DNA from: Tetrahymena thermophila SB210
Taxonomy: Eukaryota > Ciliophora > Oligohymenophorea > Hymenostomatida > Tetrahymenidae
DNA length: 64,000 bases
Direction of reading: 5' to 3'
Assembly (NCBI RefSeq): GCF_000189635.1
Contig: NW_002476317.1
Span: 682,001 to 746,000 of the forward strand
The stretch's first letter is position 1. Each line of letters opens with the position of its first letter. Position numbers and translations under genes: made by a program. The notes under the pieces are model-generated. The model did no database searches. It saw only the letters and a list, made by a program, of their open reading frames with translations, and had not been told where the DNA came from. Of the stretch, positions 24,372 to 37,205 are shown piece by piece.

Positions 24372-26857
24372 TCATTAGTAAATGGCTTTTCTCTTTTCGT
24401 GCTTTTTAAGCTTTTCGATGATGTTAATATCTTCATAAGAAGCCATAAGGAATTCAATCATAATTTTGTGACCATAAGGATCATCAACTTTACTGTTATT
24501 CAACCAGTTGTTAGCGTGGTTTTCTAAGAAGTATTTGAAAATTTAACCGTAATTTTGATGCTAGACAAGAAGACGAATGGTGTAGTGATTGAATTGTTTA
24601 GAGCTAATGTATCTCTTGAATTTCTTTCCCATTTCTTCAATGGAATCGGGTTTAACTTTGGAGTTATTGTAAATAGATAGGACATTTTCTCTTTCAACGG
24701 CAACGTTGATTTGGTAACTATCACTGTTTGAAATATTCTATTTGAGATTAGAGATTTTGGAAGGCTTAGCAGCTTAAAGAGAAGCAGTGCTGCAGCTTAA
24801 ATTGGAAGAAGAGTCTAAGTTAGAAGGAGAAGAAGATTAAGAAGTTTCAGATTAGATATCTTGGATGAAACGCTTGAAAGCGCTCATAATGTTTTTTACA
24901 ACATTCTTCTTGTTGGATTTCTTGATCTTATCTATTATTTCGTTTTACTCTTCAGAACCTTCCTTTTCAAAATCGTCATCTTCTTGATCGTCATACTTGT
25001 TATTTTCTTCTTCACCAAGATTAGATGAGCTCTAAACATCATTGCAATATTCTTGCTTTTATTAAATCTAAGCTGATTACTAGTTTTGGAGATTACTTTG
25101 AGGAATAATAGGAGCTTCACTCATTTAGGGATATTGAGGTAATTAATATTATTAAGGAACCTACTCTTAATATCCATTGACTTCATAACCTTAGGGAACA
25201 AATTAAGGTTGTTATTATTAAGGATAATATTAAATCTATTAATTGAATTCAGATTAACTAGCATAGTTAGCTTGCAATTATTCTTAGTTTTAAGGAGCAG
25301 GAATATTATTATAGATAGGAGCTTCAAAATGATTATAAGTGTTATTTTCTTAGTATTGAGGTTAGTAGAAAACTTCTTCTTCATTCTTGGCAAAGATGAA
25401 AGGGGCTTCGTTATCATTATAAACTTAGTTATAGATAGCATCGGAGTAGAACTCACCACTTTCTTAAACATTTTGGACTTCGTTGTTTTCGATAGGACCC
25501 AAGATATTGAAAATTTCGTTTTCATTGTTATAGGCATTTTAGTTATTGAATCCATATTGATTAAAAGGCTTATTGTCTAAGTAGACGTAGTTTTGTTATT
25601 ACTACATAGGATATCCGTATTGGTATTGCTCTTAGCTGTCATAACCTTCACTTGATTCATCCTAATTAATTAAGAATAGATTTAGTATATTTTATATTAT
25701 TTCAACCTTCTTTTTTAAATCTAGTAAAATCTACTCTTTTAAAAATCTATTTTTTTTACTTTTCTATCTTTTTAAAAGATAGATTGGGGTAGGGGACAAA
25801 AATTTGCTGCGTACCACTTGAAAAGTAGAAATCTCATTAAAAAATCAAAGTAAACATAATAGATTTATTATTTTTTGATTAACTTTGAGTAATGCATTAA
25901 AAGATATGATTTCTCCAAAAATAAAGATTAGTGGGGAGAAATAAACAAGCAAAATCAAATATTGCAAATAAGTAAAAGAAAAAGAAAAAAATAGTAATAT
26001 CCTTTAATTAAATTATTTGGTTGATAAAAGAAACTTTCAATTTGTTTAACAGCGCAGAAAAAAATAAATTAATATTGGTTAATATAAAAAGTACATTAAG
26101 AATTCGTTCTTTCAAGATATCGAAAGTTGGTGCTAATAAATGCATATATGGCTTGCTTTTTATGTAAAGCCAAGCTTTTTAATCCAGTAATTTTATTAAC
26201 TTAAATTTTCCATTTAAAGTTGCATTTATGTGTGAAGGAAATTTATTATAGCTAAAAATAAAGAAGTTTATTTAGTTTTTCAAAATTTTTTTTTTTAGAA
26301 TAAAAAAATAAGTAGGAAGCTTTGACAAGTCATAATTCGTAAATTTAGCAAAATAATGAGAAAAATTAAGATTGTTTGTTTGTTTAATAGTTATTTTTCA
26401 CTATTAACAATAAATTCACTTAAGATTTTCATTTCTTTATTCAAAATTTGTATATGTTATTGCTTTGTCATTTTGATATCAGTAAATTGTCATTGATATT
26501 TAATTATATTATAGTCATTCTTTTTATTCATAAATTTTATTGAGTGAGTCATTTTTTAAAGCGCATGTTAATTAGGTTTTGGTGTTAAATAAAAAATTTC
26601 AAGTTAGATATTTTAGAAAATATTTTATTAGCTTTTAAAAATGTTGAGTTTTATGTTGTAGATTTATAAAAGGTTGAGCATTTTAGATTACAAGTGAGAA
26701 AGTAAATAAAATTAAATACCTAGTATTCGTTGATGGGTTTTCCATTCAATTAGAAGGCAAAGGGATATTAATAATTTTAGTTAGGAGCAAAGAACCTAGC
26801 GAAGTTTCTTTATTAGTTTTATTCCTCTGTGTTTTGAGTATTGGTAATATAGCACAT
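24372..26857 (-). CDS. Unnamed family member C (long first intron)
   Basis: Exon 1 (26857-26720, 46 codons) and exon 2 (25661-24372, 430 codons) join in phase 0 across a 1058-bp intron, giving 475 residues. Exon 1 reads MCYITNTQNTEEQNQQRNF and ends GKPINEYQ. Residues 47-300 are rich in Gln, Asn, Tyr and Pro, followed by an acidic stretch (KYDDQEDDDFEKEG). The conserved C-terminal region starts near residue 300: NVVKNIMSAFKRFIQ, then a Ser-rich linker, VLSIYNNS, KKFKRYISSKQF, LLVQHQNYGQIFKYFL, ANNWLNNSK and IIEKLKKHEKRKAIYQ. It matches member A motif for motif. Exon 2 has the highest G+C of the three members, suggesting good expression. Exon 2 lacks an in-frame ATG at its start, which is why a remote exon is required; the upstream exon has strong coding character and matching phase. 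The function is unknown. Confidence 0.78.
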
Positions 26858-29800
26858 TTCAATCTATTTGAAATAAAAAAAAAATTATTATTGAGTCAAT
26901 AAAATCATTTTAGAACTGTAAATGAATGAGTTTATGAGTAATGTTTTACATGTTTGTTTCAATAGTAAGATTTCAATTGTTTTATTAGCAATAGTTTCTT
27001 AACAAATATTAATTTTTGTTTTTTGATAGTTTCCACAAAAATTTTGTTTTTCTCAAATTAATTATTAATTATTTAATTATATCAAATGTATTGCGCTTCT
27101 GCATTTTAAGAAATTTTTCCTTTTGATGTATTTATTTTCTTGTTTGTTTATCAAAAAGAATACAGCTTTTATATCTGATTACAATCCCTTTGTTTAAGAT
27201 TTGTATTATTACAATCACTGATCCTATTATATTAATTAATTTATTAATTATCAACTATCCCATCTGATATACTCCTAATTATCAAGTCCTTTGTAAATTT
27301 ATAAATGATTGATTAAACACCTTAATTTATTTCTTTCTGTGTATTCCCTCTTCTTATTTTATCAATGAAATTAATATAGCTTGAAGTTTATAATGAAATT
27401 AACTCATTTGTACGTGAACATAAAATTTTTAATTTAATTTATAATGCCTCACATTTATTTTGATTGAATTCAGCAAAGCAAATAATAAGGAGATTCTTAG
27501 CAATATTGCATGATGATTCTTACCAATTTTTTAAAATGTAATACGTTAAAACAATAGTTATAGTATCTTAAATGCGTTATTTACTGTCAAATCATTAAAA
27601 TTTCTTAAACTGTTTGGTACTCTTAACTAGGATTTCAACCCGAAAATTCAGTAAACATTCAGGAATAAAGTAACCTTAAAAACATGAGAAGCTTAAATTT
27701 AATGTAGAAATTAAGCAATCAATTTAATTCAAAATATTAAATATGAATTTGTTTTTCCTCACCCCTCTTTTTCTGCTTTTTTAGCATGTAAATTTCCCTT
27801 ACCCTTAATTTAATATAATTTTTGAATTAATAGAAAGACCCACATCAACATTTTATTTCATCTTTTTTAGGCTTTATTGTAATTTATTTTTCAAACATAC
27901 AAAGCCAAGTAAGCTTAAATTTGAATCTACTCTCTTAGATTATAATTTTAAAAACAAATAAAATCTTATCTTGAAGATATGATGAAATGGCAGTGGTGAT
28001 TTCCCTATTTTAAAAAAATGTTAATACAATTAATTTAAGTAAGGAGAATAAAATAATAAACTAAAAAATTCATTCATCTTAAAAGCAAATTAAAATAATA
28101 AATAAAAACCAACTTTATTTTGTATTATAAACAAATTAGAAACTCTAATAATTTGAAATAAAGAGATTCCAAGGTAATATCATACACAAATTCTGCTGAA
28201 TTTAAACGAAAAAAAAAAAAAAAATTAACCCTAGGGGCTTAGATAACAAAAAATTGAAAGGCACAAAACTAATTAGAAAAAAATAATACACAATTTAAAT
28301 CAATCTATTTAATTATCACACCAACATAAAGATTTAATTGCATGCTCTATTTCTTTCTACAAGCAAAAACCAATATTTCCATTTTTATAAAGCAAAATTC
28401 AAAACTTATAAAATCTTAATGTCCTTAATCCCTTTTTTTAGGTATCTTCAGATATAGATTTCCTTTTGTTTTTTGTATATTTTAGAAATATGCAGCCATT
28501 TTCACATCGATTCATATTTTAAAAAAATTTAAGAACCAAACACAACAAAGTGAAAATTGGTTTATTTATGTAAGATTTTTGAAATCAAGGCTGGCTTCTG
28601 CAGATAAAAATTCTGTTTTAACATGTAGGAGGGTAAATTTCATTTTATTATCAAACTAAGTTTTGCTAAATGAGGTTTTGCCTTAGAGAATTTATCGGAA
28701 TGTAGTTTCCCGTAATTATTCCTTTTGAAAGCACATTATAAATTAATTTGTAAGTTAGTAATTATCAAAATATTCAAATTAATTAATATATTTTTAACAA
28801 ATTATATATTTAAATCACTGCCATATACTTCAATTGATACCCATTAAGAAAATTATTAATCTCAAAATATGAAGATAACCTACTTTATTAAAATTGGTAG
28901 TATCTAAAAAGATATGTTTGTGATGGATTGAGATCTATGTTTGTACTTTCTATTTTTTTTTGTAATTAAAATAAATAGACAAATAATCCTAAATCAATCA
29001 ATTTCAATAGAGTGTATCTAATTTATTTAATTTCAATTTACCGATATTAAAAATTCCTTATTAAATATCAAAGGAAAATTTTTGTTTTTTATTTTTTTTA
29101 AAAGGAGAAAAAGCTTAGAAATTATATGGCAATATTTATGTGCAATTTCCTTTTTTAATTACTTTGTATATTAATCTCCCCACCTGAACTTTTTTTTTCA
29201 AAAATGTGATCTTTTGTAATCTTTTAAAAAATTTTTAGGTTACGTCTTACATAAAATCGAGTCATTTTGCCAATTTTACCTTGAATTTTTCTAATTGAAA
29301 AAATTTATCCGCTTTTTTTTAAAAAATTATTAATTTTGATAATCAATAGAGAATATTTACAAAAATGGCTGATATCTTAATATATTTGTATATCTCAAAG
29401 AATCAGTTCTATAAACTAAAAAAAGCTCATATTTGATCTTAAAATAGCGGGCTCAAATTATTTTGCTATGTTTTGGATAAAAATATAGTCTATTTTCTGT
29501 ATAAGCTGGGTATAGTTTTATAATTTTTCTACCAACTTTGATTTATTTGGCCCCAAAATAATGAATGCAAATGATTTATATTAAACAAATGCATTTGATT
29601 GAAATAAGAATGAATAATGATAATGATAATGGCTAAAATACAAAAAAATAAATTGAATGGTAATTGAAATAAAAAATATTTATATTAAATTTGTTTTATA
29701 GTATTTTAAGGTGAGAAAAGGTTAAAAGACTATTTATTTATCTACTTGATTATATAAAAAAGCTTTAAAGTAATTTATTGCAAAAAATCTTTAAGCAAAA

Positions 29801-31412
29801 TTATGTATTTAATGTTCTATTTAAAATTAAAAGTAAACCTTTTTAAGATATAAAAAAATTTAAACAAATCTATGATATTTAAAGCAAGCTGTTATTCTAA
29901 AAAAATGAATATTCTATAATTCCAAGTCTGATATTTATACTAACCAAATTGAAGCACCAAATCAAAATAACTCTACATTCTTCTTGTTGGCGAAACAAAA
30001 TTAATTTAAAATAACTTCTATTTTGATGTTGAATTTAAGTAATTTATATGAAATGAGGTAAAAATACTTTTTATTCTAAGAAAGAGTTTTGCTTTTTAAA
30101 GTCTCTATATCATTTTAAAAAAAGTATTTAAATCAAGTAAGGAAACCTTCTTAATAAATTTACTCTTACGAATTAAAAATTTAAAAAAGTAACTTAATTT
30201 TACCTTTCTAGTTAAGTAAATTTCTAACAGTTTATAAATCAAATATTAATAAATCGTATGAAGCATATTATTATGCTTACAAATTGTGATAGAAAGATAA
30301 GAAACTTAAACAATTATTTATTGTGTAATTTTACATCTAAAACATTGAGTTATTTTCAATTAAATTACTAGTAAATTTGATCACTAACCATTCGTTTCTA
30401 TTAAAAAAATTAATATTTGTAATTACCAACTTAAACTAATTTGAGCTTATCAAGTTGGTAGTAAAATATTAAAACTTAAAAATAGAAAATCAATTATTAC
30501 TGAAAAATAGTAATTTTTTTTCTGTTTCTTCAAACATGTACTTGCTAGAAACTATTTTCTATCTATAAAATGAAAGTTTTTTTTCTATACCTAATCTCTA
30601 ACAACTAATTTTGCCATACAATTTTTTTTTCTACTAACTAAAATTTCTTTCTTGTTTTTAATTTTGTATCTTTAAAAAGCAAAATTCAAATTTTTCTATT
30701 AGATAATAATCATTCATATTTTAATCCAAATTCTTTTTAAATTCATTAATGATTATTCTGATAAGTTATTGAGTGTATATTTTTTTAATTAATCTAAAAT
30801 TTAATTATATTATAATTTTAATTTTTTTAATTGTTTTATATTTTTTAATTCATAAAGTAAATTGTATTAATTTTATTCTCTTTTAAAATAAAATTTTAAC
30901 TGATTGCGAAAAAAATGGAATAAAAGGTGGTATAGATTTTAAAAATCTCAAAATTTTAAATATTGAGATTACCTATATTATAATATTCATTCATTCATTT
31001 ATTATAAACTAGCAATTCATCAAAATGAATATAAATTGTCACAGATATATGTTTATAAAACAATAATAATAGTTGTTTAACCAATATGTTGATTTTAACT
31101 CTTTTATTATACTAATGTAAATTTTATTAAGAAATCTAGTTTGAGTTTAGATAGTGATTAAAGGGAAACACTTGAAAAGAAAAAATAAACGTTATAATAG
31201 GAAAGTTTAAGTAAGTAGTAAAGATGAGCGTTTAAACAAGTTAGTTTTAATAATAAGTATAAATGGAGCAAGGTAATACAATTTATAGATTTTAAAATAT
31301 ATTTTTAGTGTATTTAGCAGCCAAGCTGCGTGTTAATTCTTTTTAGCAAAGAATATTTGGAGGATGAATTATCGATCATAATTTTATCAAAATATTAGAT
31401 AATTATAACAAA
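26858..31412. other. 4.5-kb AT-rich desert, no gene resolved
   Basis: This stretch separates divergent genes. I find no exon with coding-like composition that can be joined to others. A 16-A run lies at about 28209-28224. The part from 28.5 to 29.6 kb is slightly richer in G+C than the rest but has no convincing frame. It may hold regulatory DNA, a replication origin or eroded sequence; nothing specific can be shown. Confidence 0.4.
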
Positions 31413-34400
31413 ATGAATTATTGTTTCTAAAAATTAGACACAAATTAAAACTAGAAGCATTTCAACGAGTTCTTAACAGAAAGCTATGATGAAAATGACA
31501 AAAAAAACCATTGTAATATAGGTAGAGCTCGTGACGACTTAAGCGTTTTTGATAACTAAGAAGCAGACTTGGTTTAGTAACAAGAATAAGAAAGACATGT
31601 CAATGAATTAATAGATAAATACAACTCCTAAATGGAATTTTATAAACCATAGAAAACAGAATAAAATAAAATAAATTCTAACTCTAGTTAAATAAAAGGA
31701 AATTCTTCAGCAGTGAGAAATGAATCTAGCCCAATGAAATAGAGTGATTACTAATTTCAAAATACATAAAATCAACAATTTTAATAGCGTTCATAATATG
31801 AGGAATTTTAAGAAAAGCCAATTCCTTTGACAGCAGTCCTAGCTGAAGAAAGATAAAAAAATTAATATATATAAGCCAGCGGAGCCTTAAATGCATAAAG
31901 CTTGCAAAATGATGATTATGAATTCTGTCCAAACTGCAATAGGAAATTTTTTTCTGGTCGTTTAAATCTTCATTTAAAAAGCTGCAAGCCTAACAAGCCT
32001 CTAAAGCCAATAAAAAAATAATCACATATTTCAAATGAAGAGGATCAATAGTAGTTATCACCTTAAAGGAATAATTCAAGCACTGTTCAATTTAATGTAA
32101 ATAATATTTGTTTTAACTCAATGATATGCAAAATCAATAGTCTTTCAGATTGGCGTAAAAAGCATTTTAAAACCATAAGCATTAAAATATTATGCTTGTA
32201 ACTGTGATAGACTTTTTATAAACCAATTTATAAATTGGCTTTTATATAAAAGAAATTAGAAAGCATTTTTTTTAACATCTATTCATTTTTATATATTGAA
32301 TGCTTTAATTTAAATAACTAGAAGAATTCTGAAGCCAGTAGCACTAATAATATAGCATTGTAAAACAAAGAAAATGATGAATAAATGAACAAAAGTTAGA
32401 AAAATAAATCTTAAATAAATCCTAATACTGAAAAAGAAGAGAATTTCTAATAGTCAAAGTATAATTTAGATATATTCGAGCACAAGATCAACAATTAGCA
32501 TGATGAATAACAAGTATTAATAAATTCTTTTCTTTCTTATTCTGTCTCTTTCGTAGATCAATAAGATATTATGTTTGAATTTTATAAGCAAGCACACACG
32601 CTATATAAATATAAAATAATTAGAAAGCGTCAATTAAGGACTTTTTTACTATCAAATATTAAATATTTAAAGATAAAATTGATTTACTAAAATTTTTTAA
32701 TTATTTGATTTGTATCAGATAATATTAATAAAATATTTCAAATCGTAGCATATAGCATTTGTTTCATAGTTTTAGAATTGCAGAACTTCATCATTATTAT
32801 AATTAATAAATTTTATTTATTTTAATTTTTGTTCAGATTCTAAATAGATTCATATTTACTTTTATTTAGAGTGAAGATAATAGAGTTTAATGCGACATAT
32901 GCGGAAGAAAATTCATGCAAGACAGAATCGAAAAACATTAAGTTGCTTGCTCTAAATCATAGAAAGCAAGGCCAGTTTACAATTCTAGTGCAGCTAGAGT
33001 GAATAATTATATAATTTATTAATTATAATTTAATCCATCGAAATAAAGCATAATTGACGTTATTTTATTTATTATTTTAATCTTAAAGTGTCCTGAAGAT
33101 GAAAATGGTAAAAAACTAATATCTACAACCAATCTTTTACCACCAAAGGCTGCTAAAAAGGTTTCTGAAACATCAGTTATTCCAATTAAAGGACCTCCAT
33201 AAATAAATTTAAAAGAGTAGGAACCAACAACAAATGAAAATTCTAAAATTGGAATAAATAAACCAGTTAATGCATAAAAAAATAGTACAACCCCATCTCA
33301 AAAGGCAAATAATCAGATAAAACAACTGCATACTGAATAAAAAAATCATAATAATGATGAGAAATAAAAAAAATTACCTAAATGGAAAATTGAGCACTAG
33401 CAATTTTTAGAAAATATACGTTACAACAAGAAAATAAAACAAGTAATAATAATTTATATTGAAACTGTTATGCTAAACCATTTTCTTCGCTAAAATAATA
33501 GATTGAAAAAGAAGGAGGAGATAAATCATAAATAGAAAGACCAGTAGATGATTTAGAAGCCTTGGGGTATATTTAATGTTAATACTGTCAAAGAAAATTT
33601 GCAAAAGGTAGATAGATTTTTTGTTTTTTTTTTAAATAGTTCAGCGGCTGAAAATATATTAATCTCTACACTTTCTTTTTGAAATAAACCAGCCATAAGG
33701 CTATTTCTTAATTTATGATTATAAATGCATTTAATTTTATAATATAACATATTTAAATAAATTAATACCAAATTTATTCATACTACTAAATGATTTTTTT
33801 TAGTGGGGATTTAATAATAATTTTTGCAAATTAACCTTTACTTACTAAAATTAGAAACTGCTGAAAGACATATTCCTTTATGCAAAAATATAATAAATAG
33901 ACCTAAGCCACCCAGATAGCCTTCTAGGTAGAACTCAGATAAAGGAACTGGCTCAATTAATTAACAAGAAAATAAAAGGCAAGCAGTAAAAAAGATAATC
34001 GCTAAAAATAATTTTTCAAGTATTAAATAACTAAATTCTATTCAAATTACTATTTAATCATATTAATTTTGTGAAACATTATAAAAAAGGTGAAGACACA
34101 GAGACCTAAATTAAATCAAATATATCTTCAAATGGAGATATTTAGCAACAGTAAACAAATGACAATTCTGACTAAACTAGCTTAATTTCTAATAAAACGC
34201 TAAATACTACTGGAGGAACTGGGGCAAGCTATAGCTCAAATATTTAAAAAACAACGAATAAAATATCATCTGCCGTGTATGATAAATAAAACTAAGAATA
34301 AAATGCAAAGAGTCGAACAGGACTATTACCTGATCTAAATATAAAGTAGAGTGATAAAAAATACTTTACATCAAGGAAATTTGGAAGTTGTAAGATAATT

Positions 34401-35279
34401 AATTTATTTAACTATCAAAAAAACAAAGAAATAAATTAAAAATTTTACTATTTAATTCACTTTAACACATTTAAATTTTTCAAATTAAACAATTGCTTTT
34501 TATATGCAACGTGCATTTAAATATATAGAAAATTCATGTGTTATAAGTAAATAATTATTACTTTATTTCAAATAGATAATAACAGGAGCTCAAATGCAAA
34601 CAACAACAGTAATAGCGAAATTTAAAAACAAAAACTCTATGAAGATATATACACAAGAGCATAGTAAATTGGTTCAGTTTAATGTCCTCATTGTGAAAGA
34701 GTGTTTGCCAAACATGCTTCTGAGAGACACATTCCAATTTGTAAAAATGTTCTAAATAGACCCAACCCCTTGGCTGATATTACTAGAAATACAAGGTAAA
34801 TTGTCGAATTATTCTTATATTTTATCTTTACTTCCTAATTTTTCTAATGTAATAATAATTTTCTGTCTTAACTCAATTTCAATTCCTAAAATAGATAAAG
34901 TCTACCTAAAAAAATTTCTGCACAGAATGGTATGTATACTCAGAGATAGAGTCTCGGTCATAATTAATCTTCTCCTAAGCACTCTGATACAAACAGAGCT
35001 GTTTACGATGGTTAAAATTACTAGAAACCAAGGACAAGTGATAGCAATATGGCAAATAAAATAAGTAGTAATCTTAACAGCACTAATCCAACAAATTTTT
35101 GTGGATTTTGTGGATTCTAATTTGCCATGGATCACAAATATTGTGGGAGCTGTGGGAAAAAAAGATTTAGCACAGCTAAAAATGGCTACATTTCAAGTAA
35201 ATAGATGGGGTCAAAGTAAAATTTCGATAATAATAACAACAATTCAGTTATAAATAAAACAGCAACTAATATAGATTGA
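31413..35279 (+). CDS. Zinc-finger protein, four C2HC fingers + zinc ribbon
   Basis: Nine exons (31413-32096, 32322-32513, 32870-32998, 33089-33442, 33502-33607, 33855-34019, 34090-34389, 34576-34795, 34895-35279) join with consistent phases to 844 residues. Four fingers share the exact spacing C-x2-C-x11-H-x3-C at residues 172-191, 300-319, 479-498 and 680-699; fingers 3 and 4 contain the RHIP motif typical of the ZC2HC1 (zf-C2HC) family. A C-x2-C-x10-C-x2-C zinc ribbon lies at 786-803 near the C-terminus. Linkers are Asn/Ser/Gln-rich, with a short basic patch after finger 3 (NRPKPPRQ) that recurs after finger 4 (NRPNP). Family members in protists are often linked to cilia and basal bodies, but their molecular role is poorly known. 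The start ATG was chosen because the frame upstream contains TGA; a short upstream exon cannot be excluded. Confidence 0.86.
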
Positions 35280-36645
35280 AGATAAATTTTAGTTTAATAT
35301 CCCTCCCTACCTCTTTCTCTATGAAAATTTTCTTTACTTTAAATTAAAAATATCTTTCAAAGTGAATGATTTAAGTTACATTGTGATTGAAAACAAATCT
35401 AATAATTTGACAAAAATATTGCTTCTATAAAATTAAATAATTTATTGCCAATTTATAAAATTAACCAAATAGTTTTTTTTCTTTATTGAAAATAAAGAAA
35501 TCTATGCTAACTCAGATGAACAGATTGATAGATATAAAAAAAAATATTATACCTAATTAAAAAAATTTCAAATTTTATTAAAAAAATTTATTTGTATTGA
35601 ACTTTAATTCTCCCTTAATACCTTTATTAATATTTTTGTATATAATTATATGGCTGCTTATAATTCTACAACATTTTCTTTGAATAAAATAAAATAATTT
35701 TGTAAAATATTGGTTTAAAAGTGTATAAGAACTCAAATAGTTCATATTTTTTTTTTGAAATTTTTATTAATCTTGATGAATTTTTTACTTACTGTTAGGA
35801 GGCTAAAAACAACAAAGTATATTGACTTTATAGTATTGATAAAATAATATAATAAATATCTAATTAGTAAGGAAGATAAAAATTCACTCTTATTTTCTCT
35901 AACTTTGAATTTATAATTTTATTATATCTTGAGAATGGCAGGGTAAATATACAATGTATGTATTTAACTTTATTTAATTACTTAAATCAAAATTTTGGAA
36001 GTAAAAATTTAGAAAGAAATGTAATATTTTTATATTAACTACCCTCTATCTTTTTCTTAATTAGAATGAATGGCAAATCAATAGCAAAAAATTAGTTTTA
36101 CAAACCATTAATAACTATCTAAAATAATTTTTTTTCATACAGAATATTAAAGTAAGGGAAATTTTAAGTGACTTTGTAAGCGTAGCCAAACTTAGAACAA
36201 AGATTTTTACATGTATCTATAGCATTTTGTTTTGCTAAACCTTTCTGGTTAAATATGTATTATTCAAATTAATAACATATATTGCCTTTTAAGTGGTTTG
36301 ATTTTTTTAAATTTTCACAAGCTAATTTGACAAAAATGAAATTGGCTTACAATTTTAACAAAAATAAACTACAATAAAAACTCCGTTGATAAAAAATAAC
36401 TTCAAAATATGTATCTCCATAATATAAAATCTACACTTTGCAAATAAAAGAAAAGAAATCACTCAAAAATATTGAAAGTATGTCGAAAAACCTTTCAAAT
36501 TTTACAAAAAATTCCAAAAGTTTCAATAATATTAATGATCATTTAATGGGCACAAATTAATATTTAGCAGCATTGATTGATTTAAGCATTATTTTAGTTG
36601 CTTACTAAATATACATTAACTTAAGAATAGTCTAGACAAAATTAA
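35280..36645. other. AT-rich convergent intergenic region
   Basis: About 1.37 kb between the stop of the zinc-finger gene and the stop of the small CX11C gene. No exon was recognised. Confidence 0.45.
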
Positions 36646-37205
36646 TCATATAATTTCTTTCATCATTTCTCTCCTTAAATTCTTTACAAAGAGCTATGTC
36701 TCATTAATAATATGAACAGTCTTATTACCTTCATTATTAATGCATTCTACGAATTAATCATCTTACTTAATCTTTAAGCACTTTTCTTCCATTTATTTGC
36801 GGATTTTCTTTTCAAATTTTGTTTAAAAAAATCAATTAAAATCCAAAAGAAAATGCACAAATTTTACCTCTTATTGATAATCCAAATAGTTTTAAACAAA
36901 ATATTTGTAAGATTTTCTAAAGCTGGTAAATTTCTTTTTGCAACTCTAAAAGTCTTACTCTTTTTCATGCTTAAAGCATACTGTTTGAATTTTTTCAATG
37001 ACTGCTTTCTTTAAAGTTAGATAAATATTGAGATTAATAACTAACTATGATCTCAAAGTAATAATAATTTACCACCCTAAAAAATGGATCAGGTGGTTTT
37101 AAAGTCTAAAATAATTAAATAATTTAAAATCACTTCAAAAAGTATCTATTCCTTCAAGAAATTGCTGGAGGATAGATAGTTCTCCATTGAAATCATAAGA
37201 TCCAT
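36646..37205 (-). CDS. Small twin-CX11C protein, three exons
   Basis: Exons 37205-37134, 37008-36868 and 36807-36646 join in phase 0 at both junctions (introns 125 and 60 bp) to 124 residues and a TGA stop. The protein is basic and mostly helical. Its only four cysteines form two pairs with identical spacing, C35-x11-C47 and C81-x11-C93, separated by 33 residues. Each pair lies in a helix-like charged segment (CFKHEKEQDFQSC and CLKIKQDDQFVEC). This is reminiscent of coiled-coil-helix proteins of the mitochondrial intermembrane space, but those normally have CX9C or CX3C spacing, so it is not a standard member. The N-terminus MDLMISMENYLSSSNF lacks a clear presequence, also as in that class. 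Function is unknown. The gene is isolated in a region otherwise without genes. Confidence 0.68.

Noticed and set aside
24935-25580. Open frames on both strands within exon 2 of family member C
   Set aside because: They overlap the minus-strand frame that carries motifs shared with two other genes; the alternatives are Ile/Leu/Lys-rich shadows.
27715-27790. Short minus-strand ATG frame with a basic N-terminus
   Set aside because: Only about 22 codons long, with no neighbouring exon or conserved motif.
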